Assembly: GCA_023091665.1 (NCBI GenBank)
Contig: JALJCQ010000020.1
Location: 372,001-436,000, forward strand
Length of the DNA stretch: 64,000 nucleotides
Reading direction: 5' to 3'
Source of the DNA: Pythium myriotylum
Taxonomy: Eukaryota; Oomycota; Peronosporomycetes; Pythiales; Pythiaceae
Shown here: piece by piece, positions 1-12,623 of the stretch
Numbering within the stretch: position 1 is the stretch's first letter
Layout: every line of letters starts with the position of its first letter
The notes under the pieces: generated by a model
The model's input: the letters and a program-made list of their open reading frames with translations, nothing else
What the model was told of the DNA's origin: nothing
The model's database searches: none
Translations under genes and position numbers: made by a program

Positions 1-610
1 GTATCTCTCCAATGTGCTCACCGTCGGTTTGGCTCGTCCTCAGCCGAGGTCCATCACCAACCAGTCATCCCACTACACCCTTCTACAACAAAACAAACGC
101 TGTCTCGTTTGAAACAACCTCGCACTGCCACCCACGCCACCCACGCCACGCCACCGACGCCACCCACGTCGCTTCTCGGGGGCCTCCCCTTCAGCTCTCC
201 TCCCTTCTCGTGCTTGCCACGTCTACGCCACGCGGTTGGAACCAAACAACCAGCCCACGCGCCGTCGCAATACTTACTCTCACCGACATCCCAACCAACA
301 AGATGATGGAGACGGAGGACACGACAGCCTCCACATGGAGTGTACACTCGATGCAGAGACAGAGCGTGGAGGTAGCGGGCTACAGCCAGTCCAACCAGCC
401 CAACACACTGGGTTGGCGTCCTGCGTATGGATATCCTCTTCCGCCAGTCCTCGCCCTCTTGATCGTCGTGTTCTCGGTTCTGGCCCGGTGCATCGTCCTT
501 GGTGTGGTCTGGCGGGGGTGGATACCTGCTACCTGGTCTACGTTACTCCTCGAGGAGTTTCGGGCTTCGCTGGTGGGTGGCCGCCCGTGTGGGCGCGGGA
601 GTGCGGTGGA

Positions 611-714
611 GGTGTGCGTGTGTGTGTGTGCGTGTGTGTGTAAGAGAGGGTGTGTGTGGGTGTGAGGGAGAATGTGTGGGTGTGGGTGTGAGAGAGGGTG
701 TGTGTGGTGTGTGC
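611..714. repeat. GT-rich imperfect microsatellite (representative, unit 1)
   Basis: About 100 bp made almost only of G and T (GTGTGT, GTGGGT, GAGAGGG) on the tRNA's 3' side. The CA-rich tract on the other side (about 877-948) is roughly complementary. This tract carries many of the unit-to-unit indels and is where the array is broken at 30678. Confidence 0.9.
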
Positions 715-742
715 GAAGGTGGCAGAAGGTGCTATAATGTGC

Positions 743-747
743 AAAAA
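743..747 (-). terminator. Pol III T5 terminator (representative, unit 1)
   Basis: Read on the tRNA strand, a TTTTT run starts 12 nt after the discriminator base. The same run lies 13-17 bp below the low coordinate of each tRNA gene in the units I checked. A T-run of four or more on the non-template strand is the standard Pol III stop, which argues that the copies are real transcription units. Confidence 0.8.
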
Positions 748-759
748 GGTGGAGCAAAG

Positions 760-832
760 TATCAATGGAGGGGATCGAACCCTCGATCTCAAGCGTGTGA
801 AGCTTGCGTCCTAACCACTAGACGACACTGAC
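760..832 (-). tRNA. tRNA-Val-CAC: tRNA-Val(CAC), unit 1
   Basis: A 73-nt cloverleaf can be drawn in full. The acceptor stem is GTCAGTG with CATTGAT (two G.U pairs, 1:72 and 5:68). The D arm is GTC/GAC with GG in the loop. The anticodon stem CAAGC/GCTTG closes the loop TTCACAC, so the anticodon is CAC and reads GUG. The variable loop is 5 nt and the T arm is GAGGG-TTCGATC-CCCTC. Discriminator A73 with A35 and C36 fits the known valine identity set. An A box (GTCTAGTGG) and a B box (GGTTCGATCC) are present, and no intron or encoded CCA is seen. Pol III would terminate at the T5 run 12 nt downstream. The G.U pair at 1:72 is unusual. The unit has two CCACCCACG repeats and one TTCTCGG block. Confidence 0.95.
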
Positions 833-866
833 ACTCACACGGATACCCCCGCCCAAACACCTCCAC

Positions 867-874
867 AATTAATA
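867..874 (-). promoter_or_regulatory. AT-rich patch upstream of the tRNA (representative, unit 1)
   Basis: TATTAATT on the tRNA strand lies 35-42 nt upstream of the tRNA 5' end and is the only strongly AT-rich patch in this part of the unit. TATA-like sites at about this distance assist TFIIIB placement in plant and yeast tRNA genes; the role here is inference. It recurs at the same offset in every unit. Confidence 0.4.
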
Positions 875-1816
875 CTCAACAAAACACACAACACACAAAC
901 GCACAACACACAACACACACTCCAACCACAACACAACACAACACACTCACTCCACCAACGTCCAATACCACCTCCCCCATCTCCCAAACCCCCACCCTAC
1001 ATGCGCGCATGGTGTACGTAACCTTCCAGGCCCTCTCCTTTCCACCGCGTATCTCTCCAATGTGCTCACCGTCGGTTTGGCTCGTCCTCAGCCGAGGTCC
1101 ATCACCAACCAGTCATCCCACTACACCCTTCTACAACAAAACAAACGCTGTCTCGTTTGAAACAACCTCGCACTGCCACCCACGCCACCCACGCCACCCA
1201 CGCCACGCCACCGACGCCACCCACGTCGCTTCTCGGGGGCCTCCCCTTCAGCTCTCCTCCCTTCTCGTGCTTGCCACGTCTACGCCACGCGGTTGGAACC
1301 AAACAACCAGCCCACGCGCCGTCGCAATACTTACTCTCACCGACATCCCAACCAACAAGATGATGGAGACGGAGGACACGACAGCCTCCACATGGAGTGT
1401 ACACTCGATGCAGAGACAGAGCGTGGAGGTAGCGGGCTACAGCCAGTCCAACCAGCCCAACACACTGGGTTGGCGTCCTGCGTATGGATATCCTCTTCCG
1501 CCAGTCCTCGCCCTCTTGATCGTCGTGTTCTCGGTTCTGGCCCGGTGCATCGTCCTTGGTGTGGTCTGGCGGGGGTGGATACCTGCTACCTGGTCTACGT
1601 TACTCCTCGAGGAGTTTCGGGCTTCGCTGGTGGGTGGCCGCCCGTGTGGGCGCGGGAGTGCGGTGGAGGTGTGCGTGTGTGTGTGTGCGTGTGTGTGTAA
1701 GAGAGGGTGTGTGTGGGTGTGAGGGAGAATGTGTGGGTGTGGGTGTGAGAGAGGGTGTGTGTGGTGTGTGCGAAGGTGGCAGAAGGTGCTATAATGTGCA
1801 AAAAGGTGGAGCAAAG

Positions 1817-1889
1817 TATCAATGGAGGGGATCGAACCCTCGATCTCAAGCGTGTGAAGCTTGCGTCCTAACCACTAGACGACACTGAC
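1817..1889 (-). tRNA. tRNA-Val-CAC: tRNA-Val(CAC), unit 2
   Basis: Same tRNA as in unit 1. The host unit is 1059 bp, with three CCACCCACG repeats and one TTCTCGG block. Confidence 0.95.
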
Positions 1890-2866
1890 ACTCACACGGA
1901 TACCCCCGCCCAAACACCTCCACAATTAATACTCAACAAAACACACAACACACACAAACGCACAACACACAACACACACTCCAACCACAACACAACACAA
2001 CACACTCACTCCACCAACGTCCAATACCACCTCCCCCATCTCCCAAACCCCCACCCTACATGCGCGCATGGTGTACGTAACCTTCCAGGCCCTCTCCTTT
2101 CCACCGCGTATCTCTCCAATGTGCTCACCGTCGGTTTGGCTCGTCCTCAGCCGAGGTCCATCACCAACCAGTCATCCCACTACACCCTTCTACAACAAAA
2201 CAAACGCTGTCTCGTTTGAAACAACCTCGCACTGCCACCCACGCCACCCACGCCACGCCACCGACGCCACCCACGTCGCTTCTCGGGGGCCTCCCCTTCA
2301 GCTCTCCTCCCTTCTCGTGCTTGCCACGTCTACGCCACGCGGTTGGAACCAAACAACCAGCCCACGCGCCGTCGCAATACTTACTCTCACCCACATCCCA
2401 ACCAACAAGATGATGGAGACGGAGGACACGACAGCCTCCACATGGAGTGTACACTCGATGCAGAGACAGAGCGTGGAGGTAGCGGGCTACAGCCAGTCCA
2501 ACCAGCCCAACACACTGGGTTGGCGTCCTGCGTATGGATATCCTCTTCCGCCAGTCCTCGCCCTCTTGATCGTCGTGTTCTCGGTTCTGGCCCGGTGCAT
2601 CGTCCTTGGTGTGGTCTGGCGGGGGTGGATACCTGCTACCTGGTCTACGTTACTCCTCGAGGAGTTTCGGGCTTCGCTGGTGGGTGGCCGCCCGTGTGGG
2701 CGCGGGAGTGCGGTGGAGGTGTGCGTGTGTGTGTGTGCGTGTGTGTGTAAGAGAGGGTGTGTGTGGGTGTGAGGGAGAATGTGTGGGTGTGGGTGTGAGA
2801 GAGGGTGTGTGTGGTGTGTGCGAAGGTGGCAGAAGGTGCTATAATGTGCAAAAAGGTGGAGCAAAG

Positions 2867-2939
2867 TATCAATGGAGGGGATCGAACCCTCGATCTCAAG
2901 CGTGTGAAGCTTGCGTCCTAACCACTAGACGACACTGAC
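2867..2939 (-). tRNA. tRNA-Val-CAC: tRNA-Val(CAC), unit 3
   Basis: Same tRNA. The host unit is the shortest full one (1050 bp): two CCACCCACG repeats, one TTCTCGG block, and the first occurrence of the CACCCACATC variant. Confidence 0.95.
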
Positions 2940-3946
2940 ACTCACACGGATACCCCCGCCCAAACACCTCCACAATTAATACTCAACAAAACACACAACA
3001 CACACAAACGCACAACACACAACACACACTCCAACCACAACACAACACAACACACTCACTCCACCAACGTCCAATACCACCTCCCCCATCTCCCAAACCC
3101 CCACCCTACATGCGCGCATGGTGTACGTAACCTTCCAGGCCCTCTCCTTTCCACCGCGTATCTCTCCAATGTGCTCACCGTCGGTTTGGCTCGTCCTCAG
3201 CCGAGGTCCATCACCAACCAGTCATCCCACTACACCCTTCTACAACAAAACAAACGCTGTCTCGTTTGAAACAACCTCGCACTGCCACCCACGCCACCCA
3301 CGCCACCCACGCCACGCCACCGACGCCACCCACGTCGCTTCTCGGGGGCCTCCCCTTCAGCTCTCCTCCCTTCTCGTGCTTGCCACGTCTACGCCACGCG
3401 GTTGGAACCAAACAACCAGCCCACGCGCCGTCGCAATACTTACTCTCACCGACATCCCAACCAACAAGATGATGGAGACGGAGGACACGACAGCCTCCAC
3501 ATGGAGTGTACACTCGATGCAGAGACAGAGCGTGGAGGTAGCGGGCTACAGCCAGTCCAACCAGCCCAACACACTGGGTTGGCGTCCTGCGTATGGATAT
3601 CCTCTTCCGCCAGTCCTCGCCCTCTTGATCGTCGTGTTCTCGGTTCTGGCCCGGTGGTTCTCGGTTCTGGCCCGGTGCATCGTCCTTGGTGTGGTCTGGC
3701 GGGGGTGGATACCTGCTACCTGGTCTACGTTACTCCTCGAGGAGTTTCGGGCTTCGCTGGTGGGTGGCCGCCCGTGTGGGCGCGGGAGTGCGGTGGAGGT
3801 GTGCGTGTGTGTGTGTGCGTGTGTGTGTAAGAGAGGGTGTGTGTGGGTGTGAGGGAGAATGTGTGGGTGTGGGTGTGAGAGAGGGTGTGTGTGGTGTGTG
3901 CGAAGGTGGCAGAAGGTGCTATAATGTGCAAAAAGGTGGAGCAAAG

Positions 3947-4019
3947 TATCAATGGAGGGGATCGAACCCTCGATCTCAAGCGTGTGAAGCTTGCGTCCTA
4001 ACCACTAGACGACACTGAC
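3947..4019 (-). tRNA. tRNA-Val-CAC: tRNA-Val(CAC), unit 4
   Basis: Same tRNA. This is the first unit with the doubled TTCTCGG block (1080 bp); it carries the CACCGACATC variant. Confidence 0.95.
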
Positions 4020-5004
4020 ACTCACACGGATACCCCCGCCCAAACACCTCCACAATTAATACTCAACAAAACACACAACACACACAAACGCACAACACAC
4101 AACACACACTCCAACCACAACACAACACAACACACTCACTCCACCAACGTCCAATACCACCTCCCCCATCTCCCAAACCCCCACCCTACATGCGCGCATG
4201 GTGTACGTAACCTTCCAGGCCCTCTCCTTTCCACCGCGTATCTCTCCAATGTGCTCACCGTCGGTTTGGCTCGTCCTCAGCCGAGGTCCATCACCAACCA
4301 GTCATCCCACTACACCCTTCTACAACAAAACAAACGCTGTCTCGTTTGAAACAACCTCGCACTGCCACCCACGCCACCCACGCCACCCACGCCACGCCAC
4401 CGACGCCACCCACGTCGCTTCTCGGGGGCCTCCCCTTCAGCTCTCCTCCCTTCTCGTGCTTGCCACGTCTACGCCACGCGGTTGGAACCAAACAACCAGC
4501 CCACGCGCCGTCGCAATACTTACTCTCACCCACATCCCAACCAACAAGATGATGGAGACGGAGGACACGACAGCCTCCACATGGAGTGTACACTCGATGC
4601 AGAGACAGAGCGTGGAGGTAGCGGGCTACAGCCAGTCCAACCAGCCCAACACACTGGGTTGGCGTCCTGCGTATGGATATCCTCTTCCGCCAGTCCTCGC
4701 CCTCTTGATCGTCGTGTTCTCGGTTCTGGCCCGGTGGTTCTCGGTTCTGGCCCGGTGCATCGTCCTTGGTGTGGTCTGGCGGGGGTGGATACCTGCTACC
4801 TGGTCTACGTTACTCCTCGAGGAGTTTCGGGCTTCGCTGGTGGGTGGCCGCCCGTGTGGGCGCGGGAGTGCGGTGGAGGTGTGCGTGTGTGTGGGTGCGT
4901 GTGTGTGTGAGGGAGAATGTGTGGGTGTGGGTGTGAGAGAGGGTGTGTGTGGTGTGTGCGAAGGTGGCAGAAGGTGCTATAATGTGCAAAAAGGTGGAGC
5001 AAAG

Positions 5005-5077
5005 TATCAATGGAGGGGATCGAACCCTCGATCTCAAGCGTGTGAAGCTTGCGTCCTAACCACTAGACGACACTGAC
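5005..5077 (-). tRNA. tRNA-Val-CAC: tRNA-Val(CAC), unit 5
   Basis: Same tRNA. The unit (1056 bp) has a shortened GT-rich tract on the tRNA's 3' side. Confidence 0.95.
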
Positions 5078-6082
5078 ACTCACACGGATACCCCCGCCCA
5101 AACACCTCCACAATTAATACTCAACAAAACACACAACACACAAACGCACAACACACAACACACACTCCAACCACAACACAACACAACACACTCACTCCAC
5201 CAACGTCCAATACCACCTCCCCCATCTCCCAAACCCCCACCCTACATGCGCGCATGGTGTACGTAACCTTCCAGGCCCTCTCCTTTCCACCGCGTATCTC
5301 TCCAATGTGCTCACCGTCGGTTTGGCTCGTCCTCAGCCGAGGTCCATCACCAACCAGTCATCCCACTACACCCTTCTACAACAAAACAAACGCTGTCTCG
5401 TTTGAAACAACCTCGCACTGCCACCCACGCCACCCACGCCACCCACGCCACGCCACCGACGCCACCCACGTCGCTTCTCGGGGGCCTCCCCTTCAGCTCT
5501 CCTCCCTTCTCGTGCTTGCCACGTCTACGCCACGCGGTTGGAACCAAACAACCAGCCCACGCGCCGTCGCAATACTTACTCTCACCCACATCCCAACCAA
5601 CAAGATGATGGAGACGGAGGACACGACAGCCTCCACATGGAGTGTACACTCGATGCAGAGACAGAGCGTGGAGGTAGCGGGCTACAGCCAGTCCAACCAG
5701 CCCAACACACTGGGTTGGCGTCCTGCGTATGGATATCCTCTTCCGCCAGTCCTCGCCCTCTTGATCGTCGTGTTCTCGGTTCTGGCCCGGTGGTTCTCGG
5801 TTCTGGCCCGGTGCATCGTCCTTGGTGTGGTCTGGCGGGGGTGGATACCTGCTACCTGGTCTACGTTACTCCTCGAGGAGTTTCGGGCTTCGCTGGTGGG
5901 TGGCCGCCCGTGTGGGCGCGGGAGTGCGGTGGAGGTGTGCGTGTGTGTGGGTGCGTGTGTGTGTGAGGGAGGGTGTGTGTGGGTGTGAGGGAGAATGTGT
6001 GGGTGTGGGTGTGAGAGAGGGTGTGTGTGGTGTGTGCGAAGGTGGCAGAAGGTGCTATAATGTGCAAAAAGGTGGAGCAAAG

Positions 6083-6155
6083 TATCAATGGAGGGGATCG
6101 AACCCTCGATCTCAAGCGTGTGAAGCTTGCGTCCTAACCACTAGACGACACTGAC
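6083..6155 (-). tRNA. tRNA-Val-CAC: tRNA-Val(CAC), unit 6
   Basis: Same tRNA. The GT tract of this 1080-bp unit has a GAGGGAGGG variant in place of AAGAGAGGG. Confidence 0.95.
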
Positions 6156-7156
6156 ACTCACACGGATACCCCCGCCCAAACACCTCCACAATTAATACTC
6201 AACAAAACACACAACACACACAAACGCACAACACACAACACACACTCCAACCACAACACAACACAACACACTCACTCCACCAACGTCCAATACCACCTCC
6301 CCCATCTCCCAAACCCCCACCCTACATGCGCGCATGGTGTACGTAACCTTCCAGGCCCTCTCCTTTCCACCGCGTATCTCTCCAATGTGCTCACCGTCGG
6401 TTTGGCTCGTCCTCAGCCGAGGTCCATCACCAACCAGTCATCCCACTACACCCTTCTACAACAAAACAAACGCTGTCTCGTTTGAAACAACCTCGCACTG
6501 CCACCCACGCCACCCACGCCACCCACGCCACGCCACCGACGCCACCCACGTCGCTTCTCGGGGGCCTCCCCTTCAGCTCTCCTCCCTTCTCGTGCTTGCC
6601 ACGTCTACGCCACGCGGTTGGAACCAAACAACCAGCCCACGCGCCGTCGCAATACTTACTCTCACCCACATCCCAACCAACAAGATGATGGAGACGGAGG
6701 ACACGACAGCCTCCACATGGAGTGTACACTCGATGCAGAGACAGAGCGTGGAGGTAGCGGGCTACAGCCAGTCCAACCAGCCCAACACACTGGGTTGGCG
6801 TCCTGCGTATGGATATCCTCTTCCGCCAGTCCTCGCCCTCTTGATCGTCGTGTTCTCGGTTCTGGCCCGGTGGTTCTCGGTTCTGGCCCGGTGCATCGTC
6901 CTTGGTGTGGTCTGGCGGGGGTGGATACCTGCTACCTGGTCTACGTTACTCCTCGAGGAGTTTCGGGCTTCGCTGGTGGGTGGCCGCCCGTGTGGGCGCG
7001 GGAGTGCGGTGGAGGTGTGCGTGTGTGTGTGTGCGTGTGTGTGTAAGAGAGGGTGTGTGTGAGGGAGAATGTGTGGGTGTGGGTGTGAGAGAGGGTGTGT
7101 GTGGTGTGTGCGAAGGTGGCAGAAGGTGCTATAATGTGCAAAAAGGTGGAGCAAAG

Positions 7157-7229
7157 TATCAATGGAGGGGATCGAACCCTCGATCTCAAGCGTGTGAAGC
7201 TTGCGTCCTAACCACTAGACGACACTGAC
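7157..7229 (-). tRNA. tRNA-Val-CAC: tRNA-Val(CAC), unit 7
   Basis: Same tRNA. The unit (1074 bp) has a 6-bp GT-tract deletion and a C8 run near its end, both shared with unit 8. Confidence 0.95.
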
Positions 7230-8230
7230 ACTCACACGGATACCCCCGCCCAAACACCTCCACAATTAATACTCAACAAAACACACAACACACACAAACG
7301 CACAACACACAACACACACTCCAACCACAACACAACACAACACACTCACTCCACCAACGTCCAATACCACCCCCCCCATCTCCCAAACCCCCACCCTACA
7401 TGCGCGCATGGTGTACGTAACCTTCCAGGCCCTCTCCTTTCCACCGCGTATCTCTCCAATGTGCTCACCGTCGGTTTGGCTCGTCCTCAGCCGAGGTCCA
7501 TCACCAACCAGTCATCCCACTACACCCTTCTACAACAAAACAAACGCTGTCTCGTTTGAAACAACCTCGCACTGCCACCCACGCCACCCACGCCACCCAC
7601 GCCACGCCACCGACGCCACCCACGTCGCTTCTCGGGGGCCTCCCCTTCAGCTCTCCTCCCTTCTCGTGCTTGCCACGTCTACGCCACGCGGTTGGAACCA
7701 AACAACCAGCCCACGCGCCGTCGCAATACTTACTCTCACCCACATCCCAACCAACAAGATGATGGAGACGGAGGACACGACAGCCTCCACATGGAGTGTA
7801 CACTCGATGCAGAGACAGAGCGTGGAGGTAGCGGGCTACAGCCAGTCCAACCAGCCCAACACACTGGGTTGGCGTCCTGCGTATGGATATCCTCTTCCGC
7901 CAGTCCTCGCCCTCTTGATCGTCGTGTTCTCGGTTCTGGCCCGGTGGTTCTCGGTTCTGGCCCGGTGCATCGTCCTTGGTGTGGTCTGGCGGGGGTGGAT
8001 ACCTGCTACCTGGTCTACGTTACTCCTCGAGGAGTTTCGGGCTTCGCTGGTGGGTGGCCGCCCGTGTGGGCGCGGGAGTGCGGTGGAGGTGTGCGTGTGT
8101 GTGTGTGCGTGTGTGTGTAAGAGAGGGTGTGTGTGAGGGAGAATGTGTGGGTGTGGGTGTGAGAGAGGGTGTGTGTGGTGTGTGCGAAGGTGGCAGAAGG
8201 TGCTATAATGTGCAAAAAGGTGGAGCAAAG

Positions 8231-8303
8231 TATCAATGGAGGGGATCGAACCCTCGATCTCAAGCGTGTGAAGCTTGCGTCCTAACCACTAGACGACACT
8301 GAC
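8231..8303 (-). tRNA. tRNA-Val-CAC: tRNA-Val(CAC), unit 8
   Basis: Same tRNA, in a unit that looks like a direct duplicate of unit 7 (same 6-bp deletion and C8 run). Confidence 0.95.
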
Positions 8304-9310
8304 ACTCACACGGATACCCCCGCCCAAACACCTCCACAATTAATACTCAACAAAACACACAACACACACAAACGCACAACACACAACACACACTCCAACC
8401 ACAACACAACACAACACACTCACTCCACCAACGTCCAATACCACCCCCCCCATCTCCCAAACCCCCACCCTACATGCGCGCATGGTGTACGTAACCTTCC
8501 AGGCCCTCTCCTTTCCACCGCGTATCTCTCCAATGTGCTCACCGTCGGTTTGGCTCGTCCTCAGCCGAGGTCCATCACCAACCAGTCATCCCACTACACC
8601 CTTCTACAACAAAACAAACGCTGTCTCGTTTGAAACAACCTCGCACTGCCACCCACGCCACCCACGCCACCCACGCCACGCCACCGACGCCACCCACGTC
8701 GCTTCTCGGGGGCCTCCCCTTCAGCTCTCCTCCCTTCTCGTGCTTGCCACGTCTACGCCACGCGGTTGGAACCAAACAACCAGCCCACGCGCCGTCGCAA
8801 TACTTACTCTCACCCACATCCCAACCAACAAGATGATGGAGACGGAGGACACGACAGCCTCCACATGGAGTGTACACTCGATGCAGAGACAGAGCGTGGA
8901 GGTAGCGGGCTACAGCCAGTCCAACCAGCCCAACACACTGGGTTGGCGTCCTGCGTATGGATATCCTCTTCCGCCAGTCCTCGCCCTCTTGATCGTCGTG
9001 TTCTCGGTTCTGGCCCGGTGGTTCTCGGTTCTGGCCCGGTGCATCGTCCTTGGTGTGGTCTGGCGGGGGTGGATACCTGCTACCTGGTCTACGTTACTCC
9101 TCGAGGAGTTTCGGGCTTCGCTGGTGGGTGGCCGCCCGTGTGGGCGCGGGAGTGCGGTGGAGGTGTGCGTGTGTGTGTGTGCGTGTGTGTGTAAGAGAGG
9201 GTGTGTGTGGGTGTGAGGGAGAATGTGTGGGTGTGGGTGTGAGAGAGGGTGTGTGTGGTGTGTGCGAAGGTGGCAGAAGGTGCTATAATGTGCAAAAAGG
9301 TGGAGCAAAG

Positions 9311-9383
9311 TATCAATGGAGGGGATCGAACCCTCGATCTCAAGCGTGTGAAGCTTGCGTCCTAACCACTAGACGACACTGAC
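9311..9383 (-). tRNA. tRNA-Val-CAC: tRNA-Val(CAC), unit 9
   Basis: Same tRNA, in a 1080-bp majority-type unit. Confidence 0.95.
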
Positions 9384-10390
9384 ACTCACACGGATACCCC
9401 CGCCCAAACACCTCCACAATTAATACTCAACAAAACACACAACACACACAAACGCACAACACACAACACACACTCCAACCACAACACAACACAACACACT
9501 CACTCCACCAACGTCCAATACCACCTCCCCCATCTCCCAAACCCCCACCCTACATGCGCGCATGGTGTACGTAACCTTCCAGGCCCTCTCCTTTCCACCG
9601 CGTATCTCTCCAATGTGCTCACCGTCGGTTTGGCTCGTCCTCAGCCGAGGTCCATCACCAACCAGTCATCCCACTACACCCTTCTACAACAAAACAAACG
9701 CTGTCTCGTTTGAAACAACCTCGCACTGCCACCCACGCCACCCACGCCACCCACGCCACGCCACCGACGCCACCCACGTCGCTTCTCGGGGGCCTCCCCT
9801 TCAGCTCTCCTCCCTTCTCGTGCTTGCCACGTCTACGCCACGCGGTTGGAACCAAACAACCAGCCCACGCGCCGTCGCAATACTTACTCTCACCGACATC
9901 CCAACCAACAAGATGATGGAGACGGAGGACACGACAGCCTCCACATGGAGTGTACACTCGATGCAGAGACAGAGCGTGGAGGTAGCGGGCTACAGCCAGT
10001 CCAACCAGCCCAACACACTGGGTTGGCGTCCTGCGTATGGATATCCTCTTCCGCCAGTCCTCGCCCTCTTGATCGTCGTGTTCTCGGTTCTGGCCCGGTG
10101 GTTCTCGGTTCTGGCCCGGTGCATCGTCCTTGGTGTGGTCTGGCGGGGGTGGATACCTGCTACCTGGTCTACGTTACTCCTCGAGGAGTTTCGGGCTTCG
10201 CTGGTGGGTGGCCGCCCGTGTGGGCGCGGGAGTGCGGTGGAGGTGTGCGTGTGTGTGTGTGCGTGTGTGTGTAAGAGAGGGTGTGTGTGGGTGTGAGGGA
10301 GAATGTGTGGGTGTGGGTGTGAGAGAGGGTGTGTGTGGTGTGTGCGAAGGTGGCAGAAGGTGCTATAATGTGCAAAAAGGTGGAGCAAAG

Positions 10391-10463
10391 TATCAATGGA
10401 GGGGATCGAACCCTCGATCTCAAGCGTGTGAAGCTTGCGTCCTAACCACTAGACGACACTGAC
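10391..10463 (-). tRNA. tRNA-Val-CAC: tRNA-Val(CAC), unit 10
   Basis: Same tRNA. The unit carries the minority CACCGACATC variant. Confidence 0.95.
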
Positions 10464-11470
10464 ACTCACACGGATACCCCCGCCCAAACACCTCCACAAT
10501 TAATACTCAACAAAACACACAACACACACAAACGCACAACACACAACACACACTCCAACCACAACACAACACAACACACTCACTCCACCAACGTCCAATA
10601 CCACCTCCCCCATCTCCCAAACCCCCACCCTACATGCGCGCATGGTGTACGTAACCTTCCAGGCCCTCTCCTTTCCACCGCGTATCTCTCCAATGTGCTC
10701 ACCGTCGGTTTGGCTCGTCCTCAGCCGAGGTCCATCACCAACCAGTCATCCCACTACACCCTTCTACAACAAAACAAACGCTGTCTCGTTTGAAACAACC
10801 TCGCACTGCCACCCACGCCACCCACGCCACCCACGCCACGCCACCGACGCCACCCACGTCGCTTCTCGGGGGCCTCCCCTTCAGCTCTCCTCCCTTCTCG
10901 TGCTTGCCACGTCTACGCCACGCGGTTGGAACCAAACAACCAGCCCACGCGCCGTCGCAATACTTACTCTCACCCACATCCCAACCAACAAGATGATGGA
11001 GACGGAGGACACGACAGCCTCCACATGGAGTGTACACTCGATGCAGAGACAGAGCGTGGAGGTAGCGGGCTACAGCCAGTCCAACCAGCCCAACACACTG
11101 GGTTGGCGTCCTGCGTATGGATATCCTCTTCCGCCAGTCCTCGCCCTCTTGATCGTCGTGTTCTCGGTTCTGGCCCGGTGGTTCTCGGTTCTGGCCCGGT
11201 GCATCGTCCTTGGTGTGGTCTGGCGGGGGTGGATACCTGCTACCTGGTCTACGTTACTCCTCGAGGAGTTTCGGGCTTCGCTGGTGGGTGGCCGCCCGTG
11301 TGGGCGCGGGAGTGCGGTGGAGGTGTGCGTGTGTGTGTGTGCGTGTGTGTGTAAGAGAGGGTGTGTGTGGGTGTGAGGGAGAATGTGTGGGTGTGGGTGT
11401 GAGAGAGGGTGTGTGTGGTGTGTGCGAAGGTGGCAGAAGGTGCTATAATGTGCAAAAAGGTGGAGCAAAG

Positions 11471-11543
11471 TATCAATGGAGGGGATCGAACCCTCGATCT
11501 CAAGCGTGTGAAGCTTGCGTCCTAACCACTAGACGACACTGAC
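11471..11543 (-). tRNA. tRNA-Val-CAC: tRNA-Val(CAC), unit 11
   Basis: Same tRNA, in a majority-type 1080-bp unit. Confidence 0.95.
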
Positions 11544-12550
11544 ACTCACACGGATACCCCCGCCCAAACACCTCCACAATTAATACTCAACAAAACACAC
11601 AACACACACAAACGCACAACACACAACACACACTCCAACCACAACACAACACAACACACTCACTCCACCAACGTCCAATACCACCTCCCCCATCTCCCAA
11701 ACCCCCACCCTACATGCGCGCATGGTGTACGTAACCTTCCAGGCCCTCTCCTTTCCACCGCGTATCTCTCCAATGTGCTCACCGTCGGTTTGGCTCGTCC
11801 TCAGCCGAGGTCCATCACCAACCAGTCATCCCACTACACCCTTCTACAACAAAACAAACGCTGTCTCGTTTGAAACAACCTCGCACTGCCACCCACGCCA
11901 CCCACGCCACCCACGCCACGCCACCGACGCCACCCACGTCGCTTCTCGGGGGCCTCCCCTTCAGCTCTCCTCCCTTCTCGTGCTTGCCACGTCTACGCCA
12001 CGCGGTTGGAACCAAACAACCAGCCCACGCGCCGTCGCAATACTTACTCTCACCCACATCCCAACCAACAAGATGATGGAGACGGAGGACACGACAGCCT
12101 CCACATGGAGTGTACACTCGATGCAGAGACAGAGCGTGGAGGTAGCGGGCTACAGCCAGTCCAACCAGCCCAACACACTGGGTTGGCGTCCTGCGTATGG
12201 ATATCCTCTTCCGCCAGTCCTCGCCCTCTTGATCGTCGTGTTCTCGGTTCTGGCCCGGTGGTTCTCGGTTCTGGCCCGGTGCATCGTCCTTGGTGTGGTC
12301 TGGCGGGGGTGGATACCTGCTACCTGGTCTACGTTACTCCTCGAGGAGTTTCGGGCTTCGCTGGTGGGTGGCCGCCCGTGTGGGCGCGGGAGTGCGGTGG
12401 AGGTGTGCGTGTGTGTGTGTGCGTGTGTGTGTAAAAGAGGGTGCGTGTGTGTGTGAGGGAGAATGTGTGGGTGTGGGTGTGAGAGAGGGTGTGTGTGGTG
12501 TGTGCGAAGGTGGCAGAAGGTGCTATAATGTGCAAAAAGGTGGAGCAAAG

Positions 12551-12623
12551 TATCAATGGAGGGGATCGAACCCTCGATCTCAAGCGTGTGAAGCTTGCGT
12601 CCTAACCACTAGACGACACTGAC
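12551..12623 (-). tRNA. tRNA-Val-CAC: tRNA-Val(CAC), unit 12
   Basis: Same tRNA. The GT tract has an AAAAGAGGGTGCG variant shared only with unit 13. Confidence 0.95.

Noticed and set aside
1009..1722. 237-codon plus-strand frame in the array as a protein gene
   Set aside because: Recurs only because the DNA is repeated, overlaps other equally long frames, and runs into GT microsatellite; not listed as CDS.
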